Positions 26,801-36,800 of a DNA stretch of 64,000 nucleotides are shown piece after piece. Source of the DNA: Alcaligenes faecalis (GTDB lineage Bacteria > Pseudomonadota > Gammaproteobacteria > Burkholderiales > Burkholderiaceae_B); NCBI RefSeq assembly GCF_005311025.1, contig NZ_CP031747.1, forward strand, positions 1,922,001-1,986,000. Direction: 5' to 3'. The stretch's first letter is position 1. Each line of letters opens with the position of its first letter. The notes beneath the pieces were generated by a model. It made no database searches. It was not told the DNA's origin and saw nothing but the letters and a program-made list of their open reading frames with translations. The translations under genes were made by a program, and so were the position numbers.

Positions 26801-27043
26801 CAAGCTCGCTATTGTAGCGCGAGTTTGGAGTTTTTTTCAGCATCTATCCGGCAATTATGAGTGCGCTAAATCAAGAGTCAGATACAAGAGCGACACACTC
26901 CGCTATAATCCATGGTTGCGCGATCTGGGTCGGTGGCTTGGTAGACACGTCCTTGCGCACACCCATTAGGTAGGCGCAAGCCTTTATTGGTGGCCTTTAA
27001 AGGCCCTCCCGTCATTTCTTGTACGAACTCGCAGGATCCGATA

Positions 27044-27937
27044 ATGAGCAACACGGAACAAAAACCCGAAGAACACAACGAGGGTCACTCAGCCATGATC
27101 AAAACCCCTAAACAATTGCTTGTGACCGTGGCTCTGGCTTTCTTGGTGCCCATCGCGATTATTGTCATGCTGGTCAGCCTGGTTACCTCCACCATGGGTG
27201 CAGGTGCTGGCTCCGCCGCCCTTTCCCCTGAAGCCATTGCAGCCCGCATTCAGCCTGTTGCCGGTTTCAAACTGGTTGACGCCAATGCCGTCAAAGAACT
27301 GAAGACTGGTCAGCAAGTCTACGAAACCACCTGTACCGCCTGTCACGGCGCCGGTGTAGCCGGTGCGCCTAAATTTGGCGACAAGGGCGCCTGGGGCGAG
27401 CTGATCAAGCTGGGTCAGGACGAACTGGTCAAGAACGCTATTCACGGTATCCGCGCCATGCCTGCCAAGGGTGGTAACCCTTCGCTGGACGACATCGAAG
27501 TGGCTCGTGCCGTTGCTTACATGGCTAACGCTGCTGGCGCTGACTTCAAGGAACCCGACGCTCCCGCACCAGAAGGTGAAGAAGCTGACGCCAAGCCTGA
27601 AGCTACCGCAGCTGCCGATACCAAGCCTGCTGAAGAAGCTCCTGCTGCAGAAGCCCCCAAAGCAACTCAAACCGCTGCTGCTGATGACAACAAGGTCGAC
27701 CCGGCCGGTATCAAGCTGTACGACACCATCTGTTTTGCCTGTCACGCAGCCGGTGTTGCTGGCGCGCCCAAGTTCGGCGATCAAGCGGCCTGGAAGCCAT
27801 ATATCGAATCCGGTATGGACACTATGGTTCAAAAAGCCATTCACGGTGTAGGCGCCATGCCTCCACGCGGTGGCTCGCAAGCCTCCGACGACGAAATCCG
27901 TGCTGCCATCCAGCACATGGTTAACGCCGCCAAGTAA
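27044..27937 (+). CDS. Membrane-anchored dihaem cytochrome c (c5-like)
   Basis: A 297-residue electron carrier. One N-terminal membrane helix (about residues 24-50, LLVTVALAFLVPIAIIVML) anchors it. Two cytochrome c domains of the c5 type follow, with haem sites CTACH at 97-101 and CFACH at 230-234. Each is followed by GAPKFGD and a later methionine in AMP motifs as likely axial ligand. An Ala/Pro/Glu-rich linker of about 50 residues separates them. The two haem domains are clearly duplicated. ATG at 27044 has CAGGAT upstream. A perfect terminator follows. Confidence 0.9.
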   Translation: MSNTEQKPEEHNEGHSAMIKTPKQLLVTVALAFLVPIAIIVMLVSLVTSTMGAGAGSAALSPEAIAARIQPVAGFKLVDANAVKELKTGQQVYETTCTACHGAGVAGAPKFGDKGAWGELIKLGQDELVKNAIHGIRAMPAKGGNPSLDDIEVARAVAYMANAAGADFKEPDAPAPEGEEADAKPEATAAADTKPAEEAPAAEAPKATQTAAADDNKVDPAGIKLYDTICFACHAAGVAGAPKFGDQAAWKPYIESGMDTMVQKAIHGVGAMPPRGGSQASDDEIRAAIQHMVNAAK

Positions 27938-27979
27938 GACTGCGACAAGGTTCTGGCACCGAACAGAGCCTGCGAATAC

Positions 27980-28011
27980 AAAAAGCCCGATGAATATTCA
28001 TCGGGCTTTTT
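27980..28011 (+). terminator. Intrinsic terminator after cytochrome c
   Basis: A near-perfect palindrome of GCCCGATGAATATTCATCGGGC, with A5 on the left and T6 on the right, starts about 42 bp after the stop. Confidence 0.92.
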
Positions 28012-28117
28012 TATTGCCTGAAACGGTTTGCAGGTGACTGATGCAGAAGCTGCCCCCTACAATCTAGCCCTCGGATCACTGCACCCTGCAGCTATCAAAC
28101 AGCTGCGGATACTTACC

Positions 28118-28720
28118 ATGACACGTATTACTTCCGCTGCCCGTCTGGCCGTGACGGGCGTCTTGTCAGCCCTTGCCGCTTTAATTTTTCCTTCGGCTCA
28201 GGCCTTCGCCAATGCGTCGACAACGGCAGCCACACCGAGCACAGCGCAGGCTACTAGCATCCTGAATCGAGATAGCCTGGAGCAGGCTATGCACACGCTG
28301 CTACAAGCCACCATGGCCAGAGACCTGGAAACAATTCTGCAATTTCAGTCGCCGCGCAAAATTCAGAAAATTGCAAAAGCAATGGGCAAGGACCATGCGG
28401 AGACCATTGCCGAACTGATCCGGGTAGGCCGCTCTATGGATGAACATCAACCCGTACAGATTCTGTCTGGCCACTACGACGTGGATACTGCACAGTTCGG
28501 CAGAACCAGCACAGGACGCGACTACGCCGTACTGAACTACAGTCGTACTTTCAAAAAGGACGGCAAGACCTTTGAGCTTAGTTACCCCACTTTAGCCAGC
28601 GTAGATGGCAAGACGATTTTCATCATCCCGCTCAGCGAGGATGCGCTGCTGCCCGAACTGATCGAGCTGTATCCCGATCTGGCTTCGGTGAAAATACCCG
28701 CGACCAAAACACAGAAGTAA
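28118..28720 (+). CDS. Exported protein of unknown function
   Basis: A 200-residue protein with a Sec-type signal peptide (basic start, hydrophobic core, cleavage expected after AFA or nearby). The mature part has a helical segment with RDSLEQAMHTLLQATMARD and then beta-type strands. It resembles small periplasmic proteins with a DUF-like fold, but I cannot name a family. ATG at 28118 is chosen because it begins the signal peptide. It stands alone between two terminators. Confidence 0.7.
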   Translation: MTRITSAARLAVTGVLSALAALIFPSAQAFANASTTAATPSTAQATSILNRDSLEQAMHTLLQATMARDLETILQFQSPRKIQKIAKAMGKDHAETIAELIRVGRSMDEHQPVQILSGHYDVDTAQFGRTSTGRDYAVLNYSRTFKKDGKTFELSYPTLASVDGKTIFIIPLSEDALLPELIELYPDLASVKIPATKTQK

Positions 28721-28792
28721 TAGTCTGCTCTCCTGGAGCCCTGAGCCCGGCCTAAGCATCCGTTTATTGAGCACCTGGTTCAGGCTGCCAAT

Positions 28793-28829
28793 AAAAAAGC
28801 CTGAGTCCGGTGTCATCCCGGACTTAGGC
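28793..28829 (-). terminator. Intrinsic terminator of acyl-CoA gene pair
   Basis: GCCTGAGTCCGG (28799-28810) pairs with CCGGACTTAGGC (28818-28829). On the minus strand a T6 run follows. It ends the transcript of the 3-hydroxyacyl-CoA dehydrogenase. Confidence 0.88.
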
Positions 28830-28901
28830 CGACTCATAAGCTTGTAGGCTGATCTACCTCTAAAACACGCTATAAAGCGCCCAAGAGAGCAATCTCAGGC
28901 C

Positions 28902-30437
28902 TTACTGCGCCTTGCACTGAGCCAATGCCGTCAAGGACATACCCAGTTGGACACGGCGTTGCAGCCAGGGGCTGGCGCGGTAGCGCATATCGCCCGTGAC
29001 AGCTTGCAGGGTGTTCAATACATCCAGCAAATCACGCGAGCCGACGGCATCACCCATGGACAGCGGGCCATTGTGCGGATAACCCAGGCCCAGACGCACA
29101 GCGGCGTCGATATCTGATGGGGTAGCAATCTGCTGCTGAGCGATATCGCTAGCGATGTTCACGATGGTCGCCACTAAACGCTGGGCCACAAAACCGGCAG
29201 AGTCTTCGATCACGCTAACCGCCGTACCATCGCTGGCCAGCATGGCCCAGGCTTGATCGCGCCATTCTGGTGTGGTCGCAGCCGAGCACATCAGCACGCG
29301 GCGGCGGCCTTTTTCCAAGCCGAACAAGGTATCCAGCGCGACGGTGCGAGCTGGGTCCAGGCCATGCAAGGACACCAAAGTCGCCACGTCTTCACCGTAA
29401 GGCGTCAACAGAATCAGCGCATCAGCAGGTGGCTGGTCGCCTTCCACCACTTTCACGCCCAGTTCGCTCAGCAATTGCAGCGCGCGAGCCTGACCTTGCT
29501 CATGGTAAGGCGAGACCCACACAGGAGCAAAGGAGGTGACAGCGGGAACAGCAGGCTCTTGAGGAACCTGTTTCTTGCCATCTTCATACTTGTAGAAGCC
29601 TTCTCCGTTCTTGCGACCAAACAATTTACCGGCGTGACGCACGGCGGTAATGGGCGAAGGACGGAAGCGCGGCTCGTCGTAGAACTGACGGTAAATGGAC
29701 TCCATGACCGGATGGGACACATCCAGCGCGGTCAGATCCAGCAGTTCAAAGGGCCCCATGCGGAAACCGGCCTGCTCGCGCATGATGACGTCGATCTGGT
29801 AGAAAGGCGCCACGCATTCCTGGGCGATTTTCAGGCCCTCGATGTTCATGCCACGACCGGCGTGGTTCACGATAAAGCCGGGCATATCCTTGGCGCGCAC
29901 CGGCGTGTGGCCCATATCGCGCGACACTTGCATCAAGGCATCGCCCACTTCCGGCGAGGTGCGCAGGCCGTCGATAACCTCGACCACTTTCATCAGCGGT
30001 ACGGGGTTGAAGAAGTGATAGCCAGCCACGCGTTCGGGGTGGCGGCAAGCTTGGGCAATGGCGGTAATGGACAGCGAAGAGGTATTGGAGGCCAGCACAC
30101 AGTCGGCCGACACAATCTCTTCCAGCTGTTGCAGCAAGCCTTGCTTGACGTCCAGACGCTCCACAATGGCTTCCACAACCAGATCGGCAGGGGCAAGAGC
30201 TTGCAGATCGCTGGCGGTTTGCAGACACGCTTTGGCCGCGTCCACCTGTTCAGCGGTCATGCGGCCTTTTTCTTGCAAACGACTCCAGACGGCGTGTACA
30301 TCCGCCAAAGCAGCCTTGACCGAGTCCGCATTCAGGTCATACAGCAAGACCTGCTTGCCAGCCTGGGCAGCGATCTGGGCAATGCCCCTTCCCATAGCAC
30401 CTGCGCCAACAATAGCGATGGTTTGTATCTGTTTCAT
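28902..30437 (-). CDS. 3-Hydroxyacyl-CoA dehydrogenase
   Basis: A 511-residue NAD-dependent enzyme oxidising 3-hydroxyacyl-CoA to 3-ketoacyl-CoA. The NAD-binding loop IAIVGAGAMGRGIAQ is at residues 7-21, the catalytic His-Phe-Phe-Asn segment GYHFFNPVPLMKVVEVI near 138-154, and two C-terminal 3HCDH domains follow (about 190-285 and 410-500). The double C-terminal domain is typical of PaaH-type enzymes of aromatic or fatty acid breakdown. It follows the CoA-transferase gene by 31 bp on the minus strand. Confidence 0.9.
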   Translation of the reverse strand: MKQIQTIAIVGAGAMGRGIAQIAAQAGKQVLLYDLNADSVKAALADVHAVWSRLQEKGRMTAEQVDAAKACLQTASDLQALAPADLVVEAIVERLDVKQGLLQQLEEIVSADCVLASNTSSLSITAIAQACRHPERVAGYHFFNPVPLMKVVEVIDGLRTSPEVGDALMQVSRDMGHTPVRAKDMPGFIVNHAGRGMNIEGLKIAQECVAPFYQIDVIMREQAGFRMGPFELLDLTALDVSHPVMESIYRQFYDEPRFRPSPITAVRHAGKLFGRKNGEGFYKYEDGKKQVPQEPAVPAVTSFAPVWVSPYHEQGQARALQLLSELGVKVVEGDQPPADALILLTPYGEDVATLVSLHGLDPARTVALDTLFGLEKGRRRVLMCSAATTPEWRDQAWAMLASDGTAVSVIEDSAGFVAQRLVATIVNIASDIAQQQIATPSDIDAAVRLGLGYPHNGPLSMGDAVGSRDLLDVLNTLQAVTGDMRYRASPWLQRRVQLGMSLTALAQCKAQ

Positions 30438-30468
30438 GATTCACAACCTGATCGAAAAGCAATAAAAA

Positions 30469-31701
30469 TTAAGCCTGTGCTGCGGAGCCGGACACCAAGG
30501 CCTCGACTTCGTCGGGCGACAGCTCCAGCACTCGTGCCAGGACCTCGCGGGTATGTTCTCCCAGACGCGGGGGCGCACTGCGATACTGCACCGGCGTGGC
30601 CGACAAACGTAAAGGACTGGCTACCGAAGGCACGCTCCCCCCCTGCCCGGTCGGCAAGTCCAGGCGCAAGCCGCGCGCCAGCACCTGCGGGTCCTGATAA
30701 ACCTGTTCCATCGTATTGATGGGCCCGGCTGGAATACCCACGGCTTCCAGCGTCTGCAACCAGCTATCGCGCCTGCGGCTTCGCATGATCTGCGCCAGCA
30801 TGGGCACCAACTCGTCCCTATGCATGACTCGTCCGGCATTGCGCGCAAAACGGGGATCATCCGCCCACTCGGGGTGACCCAGCTCCCGCGCAAAACTGCG
30901 AAACTGGGCATCGTTGCCCACCGCCACAATCAAATGCCCGTCACTGGCCTCAAAGACCTGATAGGGCACCAAATTCTGATGTGCATTGCCGGGGCGCTGT
31001 GGCGCCTGTCCGGTACACAAGTAATTCATGTTCTGGTTGGCCATCATGGCCACCTGACAATCCAGCAGAGCAATATCCAGATGCTGACCCAGGCCACTAC
31101 GGTGGCGCTCCACCACGGCTGCCAGCACAGCCACGGTGGCGTACATGCCTGTCATGACATCGGCCACAGCCACACCCGCTTTTTGCGGTTCACCACCTGG
31201 CTCACCTGTCAGGGACATCAAACCACCCAGCCCCTGGATCATGAAGTCATATCCTGGACGACTTGCATAGGGGCCAGTCTGCCCAAATCCGGTAATCGAA
31301 CAATAAATCAGGGCCGGGTTGATGGCTTGCAGGCTTTCATAGTCCAGTCCGTACTTTTTCAGGCCACCGACCTTGAAGTTTTCCACCAGAATATCGCAGC
31401 GACTGACCAGCTGACGCACCACCTCAGCACCTTGTGCAGTGCCTATATCCAGGATGATGGACTCTTTATTACGGTTGGCAGCCCCAAAATAGGCCGCATC
31501 TTCCGTGTCCGCCCTGTGACCATCCTGCAGATACGGCGGCCCCCAGCCTCGGGTGTCGTCCCCGGCACCGGGACGTTCGACCTTGATGACTTCCGCACCC
31601 AGATCAGCCAGGTTTTGAGTACACCAGGGCCCGGCCAGCACGCGCGTCAAGTCCAGAACACGCAATCCCGCCAAGGGCGCTTTTCGTTCAGTCGTGGTCA
31701 T
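30469..31701 (-). CDS. Class III CoA-transferase (CaiB/BaiF family)
   Basis: A 410-residue enzyme that moves CoA between carboxylic acids. The N-terminal LAGLRVLDLTRVLAGPWCTQ is the family hallmark, and the catalytic Asp lies in GYDFMIQGLGG near 150-160. ATG at 31701 has AAGGA about 11 nt upstream; the frame to a GTG at 31737 adds a non-family stretch. It is the first gene of a minus-strand pair with the 3-hydroxyacyl-CoA dehydrogenase. It faces the nitronate monooxygenase and enoyl-CoA hydratase genes, so all four may serve one acid-degradation route. Confidence 0.9.
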   Translation of the reverse strand: MTTTERKAPLAGLRVLDLTRVLAGPWCTQNLADLGAEVIKVERPGAGDDTRGWGPPYLQDGHRADTEDAAYFGAANRNKESIILDIGTAQGAEVVRQLVSRCDILVENFKVGGLKKYGLDYESLQAINPALIYCSITGFGQTGPYASRPGYDFMIQGLGGLMSLTGEPGGEPQKAGVAVADVMTGMYATVAVLAAVVERHRSGLGQHLDIALLDCQVAMMANQNMNYLCTGQAPQRPGNAHQNLVPYQVFEASDGHLIVAVGNDAQFRSFARELGHPEWADDPRFARNAGRVMHRDELVPMLAQIMRSRRRDSWLQTLEAVGIPAGPINTMEQVYQDPQVLARGLRLDLPTGQGGSVPSVASPLRLSATPVQYRSAPPRLGEHTREVLARVLELSPDEVEALVSGSAAQA

Positions 31702-31947
31702 AGCAAACAAAAATCCTTCAAGTCGCTTATTGTGCACTACGTCTTCTTAGTCCGGTCTACGGACAGAAAAAAGTGCTCAAACCATGGTCATTTTCGAGGC
31801 CGGAGGAATTTGTGCAGCGCACCAAGCCGGGCGACGATAAACCGTCCTAGAATAGGTGACGATAGATTATCAGCGGCAGATCTTCCTTGCAGGACCCCGC
31901 CCCTTCAAGAGGCAGGGCACTTCTTTCGATAACAGGAGACCGACCTT

Positions 31948-32919
31948 ATGCCATCGGCATTAACGCAGCAGCTTTATCAATCTATGACCCTGCCTGTAAT
32001 GGCAGCGCCCATGTTCATTGTTTCGAACCCCGCTCTGGTGATTGCACAATGCGCCAGCGGCATCATCGGTTCCGTCCCCGCCTTGAACGCCCGCCCCCAG
32101 GAAAAGCTCAAGGATTGGCTGGACGAAATCGACGACACCCTGGCCGAACTACGCGAGCGCCATCCCGAGCGCCGCATCGCCCCCTACGCCATCAACCACA
32201 TCATCCACCAATCCAACGACCGCCTGGAGCAGGATTTACGTGTGTGCGCCGACCACAAGGTGCCACTGGTGATTACCAGCCTGCGCGCCCCGCAAGACAT
32301 CGTGCCGCATGTGCACGCCTGGGGTGGCAAAGTCTTTCACGACGTGACCACCTTGCGTCATGCTGAAAAAGCCCTGGAAGCCGGTGTGGATGGGCTGATC
32401 GTGGTGGCTGCCGGTGCAGGCGGTCACGCCGGTACCTTGAGCCCCTTTGTGCTGGTTAACGAAATCCGTCAGATTTTTGATGGCCCGATTGCCCTGTCCG
32501 GCGCCATGAGCCGGGGTCGCGACATTCTGGCGGCCCAAGCCATGGGGGCCGACATGGCCTACATCGGCACGCGCTTCATTGCCAGTACCGAAGCCAATGC
32601 CTCGGACGATTACAAAAATATGATCGTCAAGGGTCGTGCCGCCGATATCGTCTACACCCCACTGTTTACCGGCATTCCCGGCAACTACCTGAAGGACAGC
32701 ATCCGCGCGGCAGGCCTGGACCCGGACAAGCTGGACAGCGAAAAAAATGCCGACACCGCCTTCGGTTCGGGCATGAGCAAAGCCTGGCGCGACATCTGGG
32801 GCGCTGGTCAAGGCATTGGTGGCATTGACTCGGTGGAATCTACTGCCGACATCGTGGCCCGTTTGCATCGCGAATACCAGGAAGCCAAGGCTGCACTGCT
32901 GGCCTCCCCCTTCGCCTGA
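31948..32919 (+). CDS. Nitronate monooxygenase family flavoprotein
   Basis: A 323-residue FMN-dependent TIM-barrel protein of the 2-nitropropane dioxygenase family, which oxidises nitronates such as propionate-3-nitronate. The family signatures are VMAAPMFIVSNP at 17-28, AAGAGGHAG near 153-161, and ALSGAMSRGRDILAAQAMGADMAYIG near 183-208 with the phosphate-binding glycine. ATG at 31948 has CAGGAG upstream. The enoyl-CoA hydratase gene starts 13 bp downstream. Many members have unknown physiological substrates. Confidence 0.88.
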   Translation: MPSALTQQLYQSMTLPVMAAPMFIVSNPALVIAQCASGIIGSVPALNARPQEKLKDWLDEIDDTLAELRERHPERRIAPYAINHIIHQSNDRLEQDLRVCADHKVPLVITSLRAPQDIVPHVHAWGGKVFHDVTTLRHAEKALEAGVDGLIVVAAGAGGHAGTLSPFVLVNEIRQIFDGPIALSGAMSRGRDILAAQAMGADMAYIGTRFIASTEANASDDYKNMIVKGRAADIVYTPLFTGIPGNYLKDSIRAAGLDPDKLDSEKNADTAFGSGMSKAWRDIWGAGQGIGGIDSVESTADIVARLHREYQEAKAALLASPFA

Positions 32920-32932
32920 ACAGGAGCACGCC

Positions 32933-33676
32933 ATGATACGGACTCATGACGCAGGCCATTGGCTGGAAGTCATTCTGGACCGCCCGGAACGACGCAATGC
33001 CTTGACTGGCCCCATGTACGAAGAGCTGGCCGACATCATCGACCAGGCCAATCAGAACCAGAAATATCGTGCCCTGATTCTGACCGGCGCGGGCGAGCAT
33101 TTCTGTGCCGGCAACGACATCTCGGAGCTGTCCAATGTGCGCAATAGCGACATGCCGCCACCGATCAAATTCCTGCGCAGTCTGGTCCAGGCCGACATCC
33201 CACTGATCGTGGCCGTAGAAGGTCACGCGGTGGGTATTGGCGTAACCTTGCTGCTGCATGCGGACTTTGTGTACGCGGCCCGTGACGCGCGTTTGCGCAT
33301 GCCCTTCACCGCACTGGGCCTGTGCCCGGAAGGCGCCTCCAGCCACCTGCTGGCGCAGTACGTGGGGCCACGCCGTGCCAACGAATGGCTGCTGCTGTCA
33401 CAAGCCTTCAGTGCCGAGCAAGCCATGGAAGACGGCCTGCTCACTGAACTGACCGACCACGGCAATAGCCTGGAAGCCGCCCGTGCCTGCGCCCACGCGT
33501 TGTCCGAGCAGCCTCCCATTGCCTTGCGCACCAGCAAGCGTCTGCTACGAGAACCCCAGCGCGAAGTTTTGCTGGAGGTTCTGGAACGCGAGCGCAAGCT
33601 GTTTTCCAAACTGCTGGAAGGCGAAGAAGCTCTGCAAATTCTGGGGCAAATGAGCCAGAACCGCAGCGGCAAATAG
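32933..33676 (+). CDS. Enoyl-CoA hydratase/isomerase family protein
   Basis: A 247-residue crotonase-fold enzyme that hydrates or isomerises enoyl-CoA. It has the oxyanion-hole strand FCAGNDISEL near 60-69 and the second glycine region VAVEGHAVGIGVTLLLHAD near 95-113. The first usual catalytic Glu is replaced in this stretch by TLLLHAD and the second lies in LCPEGASSH, so hydratase activity is plausible but not certain. ATG at 32933 has CAGGAG at 32921-32926. It is co-transcribed with the nitronate monooxygenase and followed by a terminator. Confidence 0.87.
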   Translation: MIRTHDAGHWLEVILDRPERRNALTGPMYEELADIIDQANQNQKYRALILTGAGEHFCAGNDISELSNVRNSDMPPPIKFLRSLVQADIPLIVAVEGHAVGIGVTLLLHADFVYAARDARLRMPFTALGLCPEGASSHLLAQYVGPRRANEWLLLSQAFSAEQAMEDGLLTELTDHGNSLEAARACAHALSEQPPIALRTSKRLLREPQREVLLEVLERERKLFSKLLEGEEALQILGQMSQNRSGK

Positions 33677-33756
33677 CGCTTGTGTGGACCTGATTTCTGC
33701 GCAAACCCGCATGTGCAGCGATCTTGCCACACTGCACCCGGTTCAGACGGGTGATA

Positions 33757-33790
33757 AGGGGCCTGTGAGAGCAGGTCCCTAATTTTTTTT
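33757..33790 (+). terminator. Intrinsic terminator before gltB
   Basis: AGGGGCCTG (33757-33765) pairs with CAGGTCCCT (33772-33780) with one G-U pair. AA and T8 follow. It separates the hydratase transcript from gltB. Confidence 0.85.
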
Positions 33791-33895
33791 ACCGTATTCG
33801 CAAAAAAATCTTGCGTGCAAAAAAAAAATCGCTGTATTTTATTTTTTGCGCTGCAACAAATGCACCGCTTTAACACGTTCTTTGCGGATACGCCC

Positions 33896-36800
33896 ATGAC
33901 ACACTCCTGTCCCCCCCAAGCCCAAGGCTTGTACCTTCCCGCTAACGAACACGACGCCTGCGGCGTCGGATTTATCGCACACATCAAAGGCCAGGCGAGC
34001 CACGCCATCATCACCCAAGGCCTTAAAATCCTGGAAAACCTTGATCACCGCGGCGCTGTAGGCGCAGATCCCTTGATGGGCGACGGTGCAGGCATTCTGA
34101 TCCAGATCCCCGACCAGCTTTACCGCGAAGAAATGGCCGCTCAGGGCGTGACCCTGCCGCCCCCCGGCGAGTACGGCGTAGCCATGGTGTTCCTGCCCAA
34201 GGAAACCGCTTCCCGCCTGGCCTGTGAACAGGAGCTGGAACGTGCGGTACGTGCCGAAGGCCAGCACATGCTGGGCTGGCGCGATGTGCCGGTGGACAGC
34301 ACCATGCCCATGTCGCCCACCGTCAAGGCCAACGAACCGGTGATTCGCCAGCTGTTCATTGGCCGCGGCCCGGATGTGATGGTGCCCGATGCGCTGGAGC
34401 GCAAGCTGTACGTGATCCGCAAGACCGCCAGCCACGCCATCTACCGCATGGCATTGGCCCACGGCCAGGAATACTTTGTGACCTCGGCCTCGGTGCGTAC
34501 CATCGTCTACAAAGGCCTGCTGCTGGCTGACCAGGTTGGCCGCTACTACCGCGATCTGGCCGACCCTCGCGCCTGTTCCGCCCTGGCCCTGGTGCACCAG
34601 CGCTTTTCCACCAATACCTTCCCCGCCTGGCCTCTGGCCCACCCCTACCGCCTGATCGCCCACAATGGCGAGATCAACACGGTACAGGGCAACTTCAACT
34701 GGCTGCGTGCCCGTGAAGGCGCCATGGAATCGGCCGTGCTGGGTTCGGATCTGCAAAAGCTTTACCCCATCGTGTACGAAGGCCAGTCCGACACGGCCAC
34801 TTTCGATAACTGTCTGGAACTGCTGGTGATGGCCGGCTACTCGCTGCCGCACGCCATGATGATCATGATGCCGGAGGCCTGGGAGCAACACGCCGAGATG
34901 GACGAAAGCCGTCGCGCTTTCTACGAGTACTACGCAGCCCAGATGGAACCATGGGATGGCCCTGCTGCCATCGCCTTTACTGATGGCCTGCAAATTGGTG
35001 CGCTGCTGGACCGTAACGGCCTGCGTCCCGCCCGCTACGTCATTACCGACGACGACATGATTGTGCTGGCCTCTGAAGCCGGTACCCTGCCTATTCCTGA
35101 GCACCGCATCGTCAAGAAATGGCGTCTGCAACCGGGCAAGATGCTGCTGATCGATCTGGAACAGGGCCGCATCATTGACGATGCCGAGATCAAGTCCCAA
35201 CTGGCCAACACCCACCCCTACAAGCAGTGGATTGAACGCCTACGCTTGCGCCTGGACTCCCTGCCCAGCGTGCCCAGCGTGCGCCCCCAATTGGCCACAC
35301 GCGACCTGCTGGATCAGCAACAAGCTTTTGGCTGGACTCAGGAAGACATCAAAGTCGTCCTGCAGCCCATGGCCAGCAAGGGCGAAGAGGCCACCGGCTC
35401 CATGGGCAACGACGCGCCGTTGGCCGTGCTGTCCGACAAGTCCAAGCCCTTCTACAACTACTTCCGCCAGCTGTTTGCTCAGGTTACCAACCCGCCTATC
35501 GACCCGATTCGCGAACAGATGGTGATGTCGCTGGTGTCCTTTATTGGCCCCAAGCCCAATCTGCTGGACATCAACAACGTCAACCCGCCGCTGCGCCTGG
35601 AAGTGTCCCAGCCCGTGCTGAGCCCGGCTGACATGAACCAGATCCGACGCATTGAAGCGGCCAGCAATGGCAAGTTCCGCAGCCAGGAACTGGACATCAT
35701 CTACCCCAGCGCCTGGGGCCCGGAAGGCATTGAGGCCAGCGTGGCCGCACTGTGCGCCCGTGCGGCCGATGCCGTGCGCGATGGCTACAACATCCTGATC
35801 CTGACAGATCGCCGATGTGACGCCGAGCATGTGGCCATCCCCGCCCTGCTGGCAACCTCGGCCATTCACCAGCACCTGATCCGCATCGGTCTGCGTACCC
35901 GCACGGGTCTGGTTGTGGAAACCGGCTCGGCCCGTGAAGTGCATCACTTCGCCCTGCTGGGTGCGTATGGTGCCGAAGCCATGCACCCCTGGCTGGCTTT
36001 TGAAAGCCTGCAACATCTGGCCCAGGACCCGATCAACCAGATCGACGCCTCCCAGGCCGAGGGCTACTACATCAAGGCCATCAACAAGGGCTTGTACAAG
36101 GTCATGTCCAAAATGGGCATCTCCACCTACATGTCCTACACCGGCGCGCAGATTTTCGAGACCATCGGCCTGTCGCGCTCGCTGGTGGACAAGTACTTTG
36201 TGGGCACCTCCTGTCCGGTAGAAGGGATTGATATCTTCACCGTGGCTGAAGAAGCGCTGCGTCAGCACCGCGCCGCCTACAGCAAAGACCCCGTGCTGGA
36301 AAACCATCTGGAAGCCGGTGGCGAATACGCAGTACGCGTGCGCGGCGAAGCCCATATGTGGACCGCCGACTCCATCGCCAAACTGCAGCACGCCACCCGC
36401 AGCCAGAACTACAGCACCTACAAGGAATACGCCCAGCTCATCAACGAGCAAAGCCGCCGTCACATGACACTGCGTGGTTTGTTCGAACTACGTCTGGACC
36501 CGGCTCAAGCGATTCCTTTGGAAGAGGTGGAACCGGCTAGCGAGATCGTCAAACGCTTTGCAACCGGCGCCATGTCGCTGGGTTCGATTTCAACCGAAGC
36601 CCACGCCGTACTGGCCGTGGCCATGAACCGGATTGGCGGCAAGTCCAATACTGGTGAAGGTGGCGAGGACGAGTTGCGCTACCAGCACGAAATGCAGCAC
36701 GGTAAAAGCGGCATTCGCCAGGGTGACACCTTGGCCAGCGTCCTGGGACAGGATCGCGTATTTGCCGACATTGAGCTGCAAGAGAACGATTCGCTGCGCT

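Noticed and set aside
27044-27937. MauG-like TTQ-maturation enzyme
   Set aside because: It has two c5-type domains and a membrane anchor, not the dihaem peroxidase fold, and is 22 kb from aauA.
29253-30719. A 488-codon plus-strand frame
   Set aside because: It is antisense to the 3-hydroxyacyl-CoA dehydrogenase and CoA-transferase; no motif is present.
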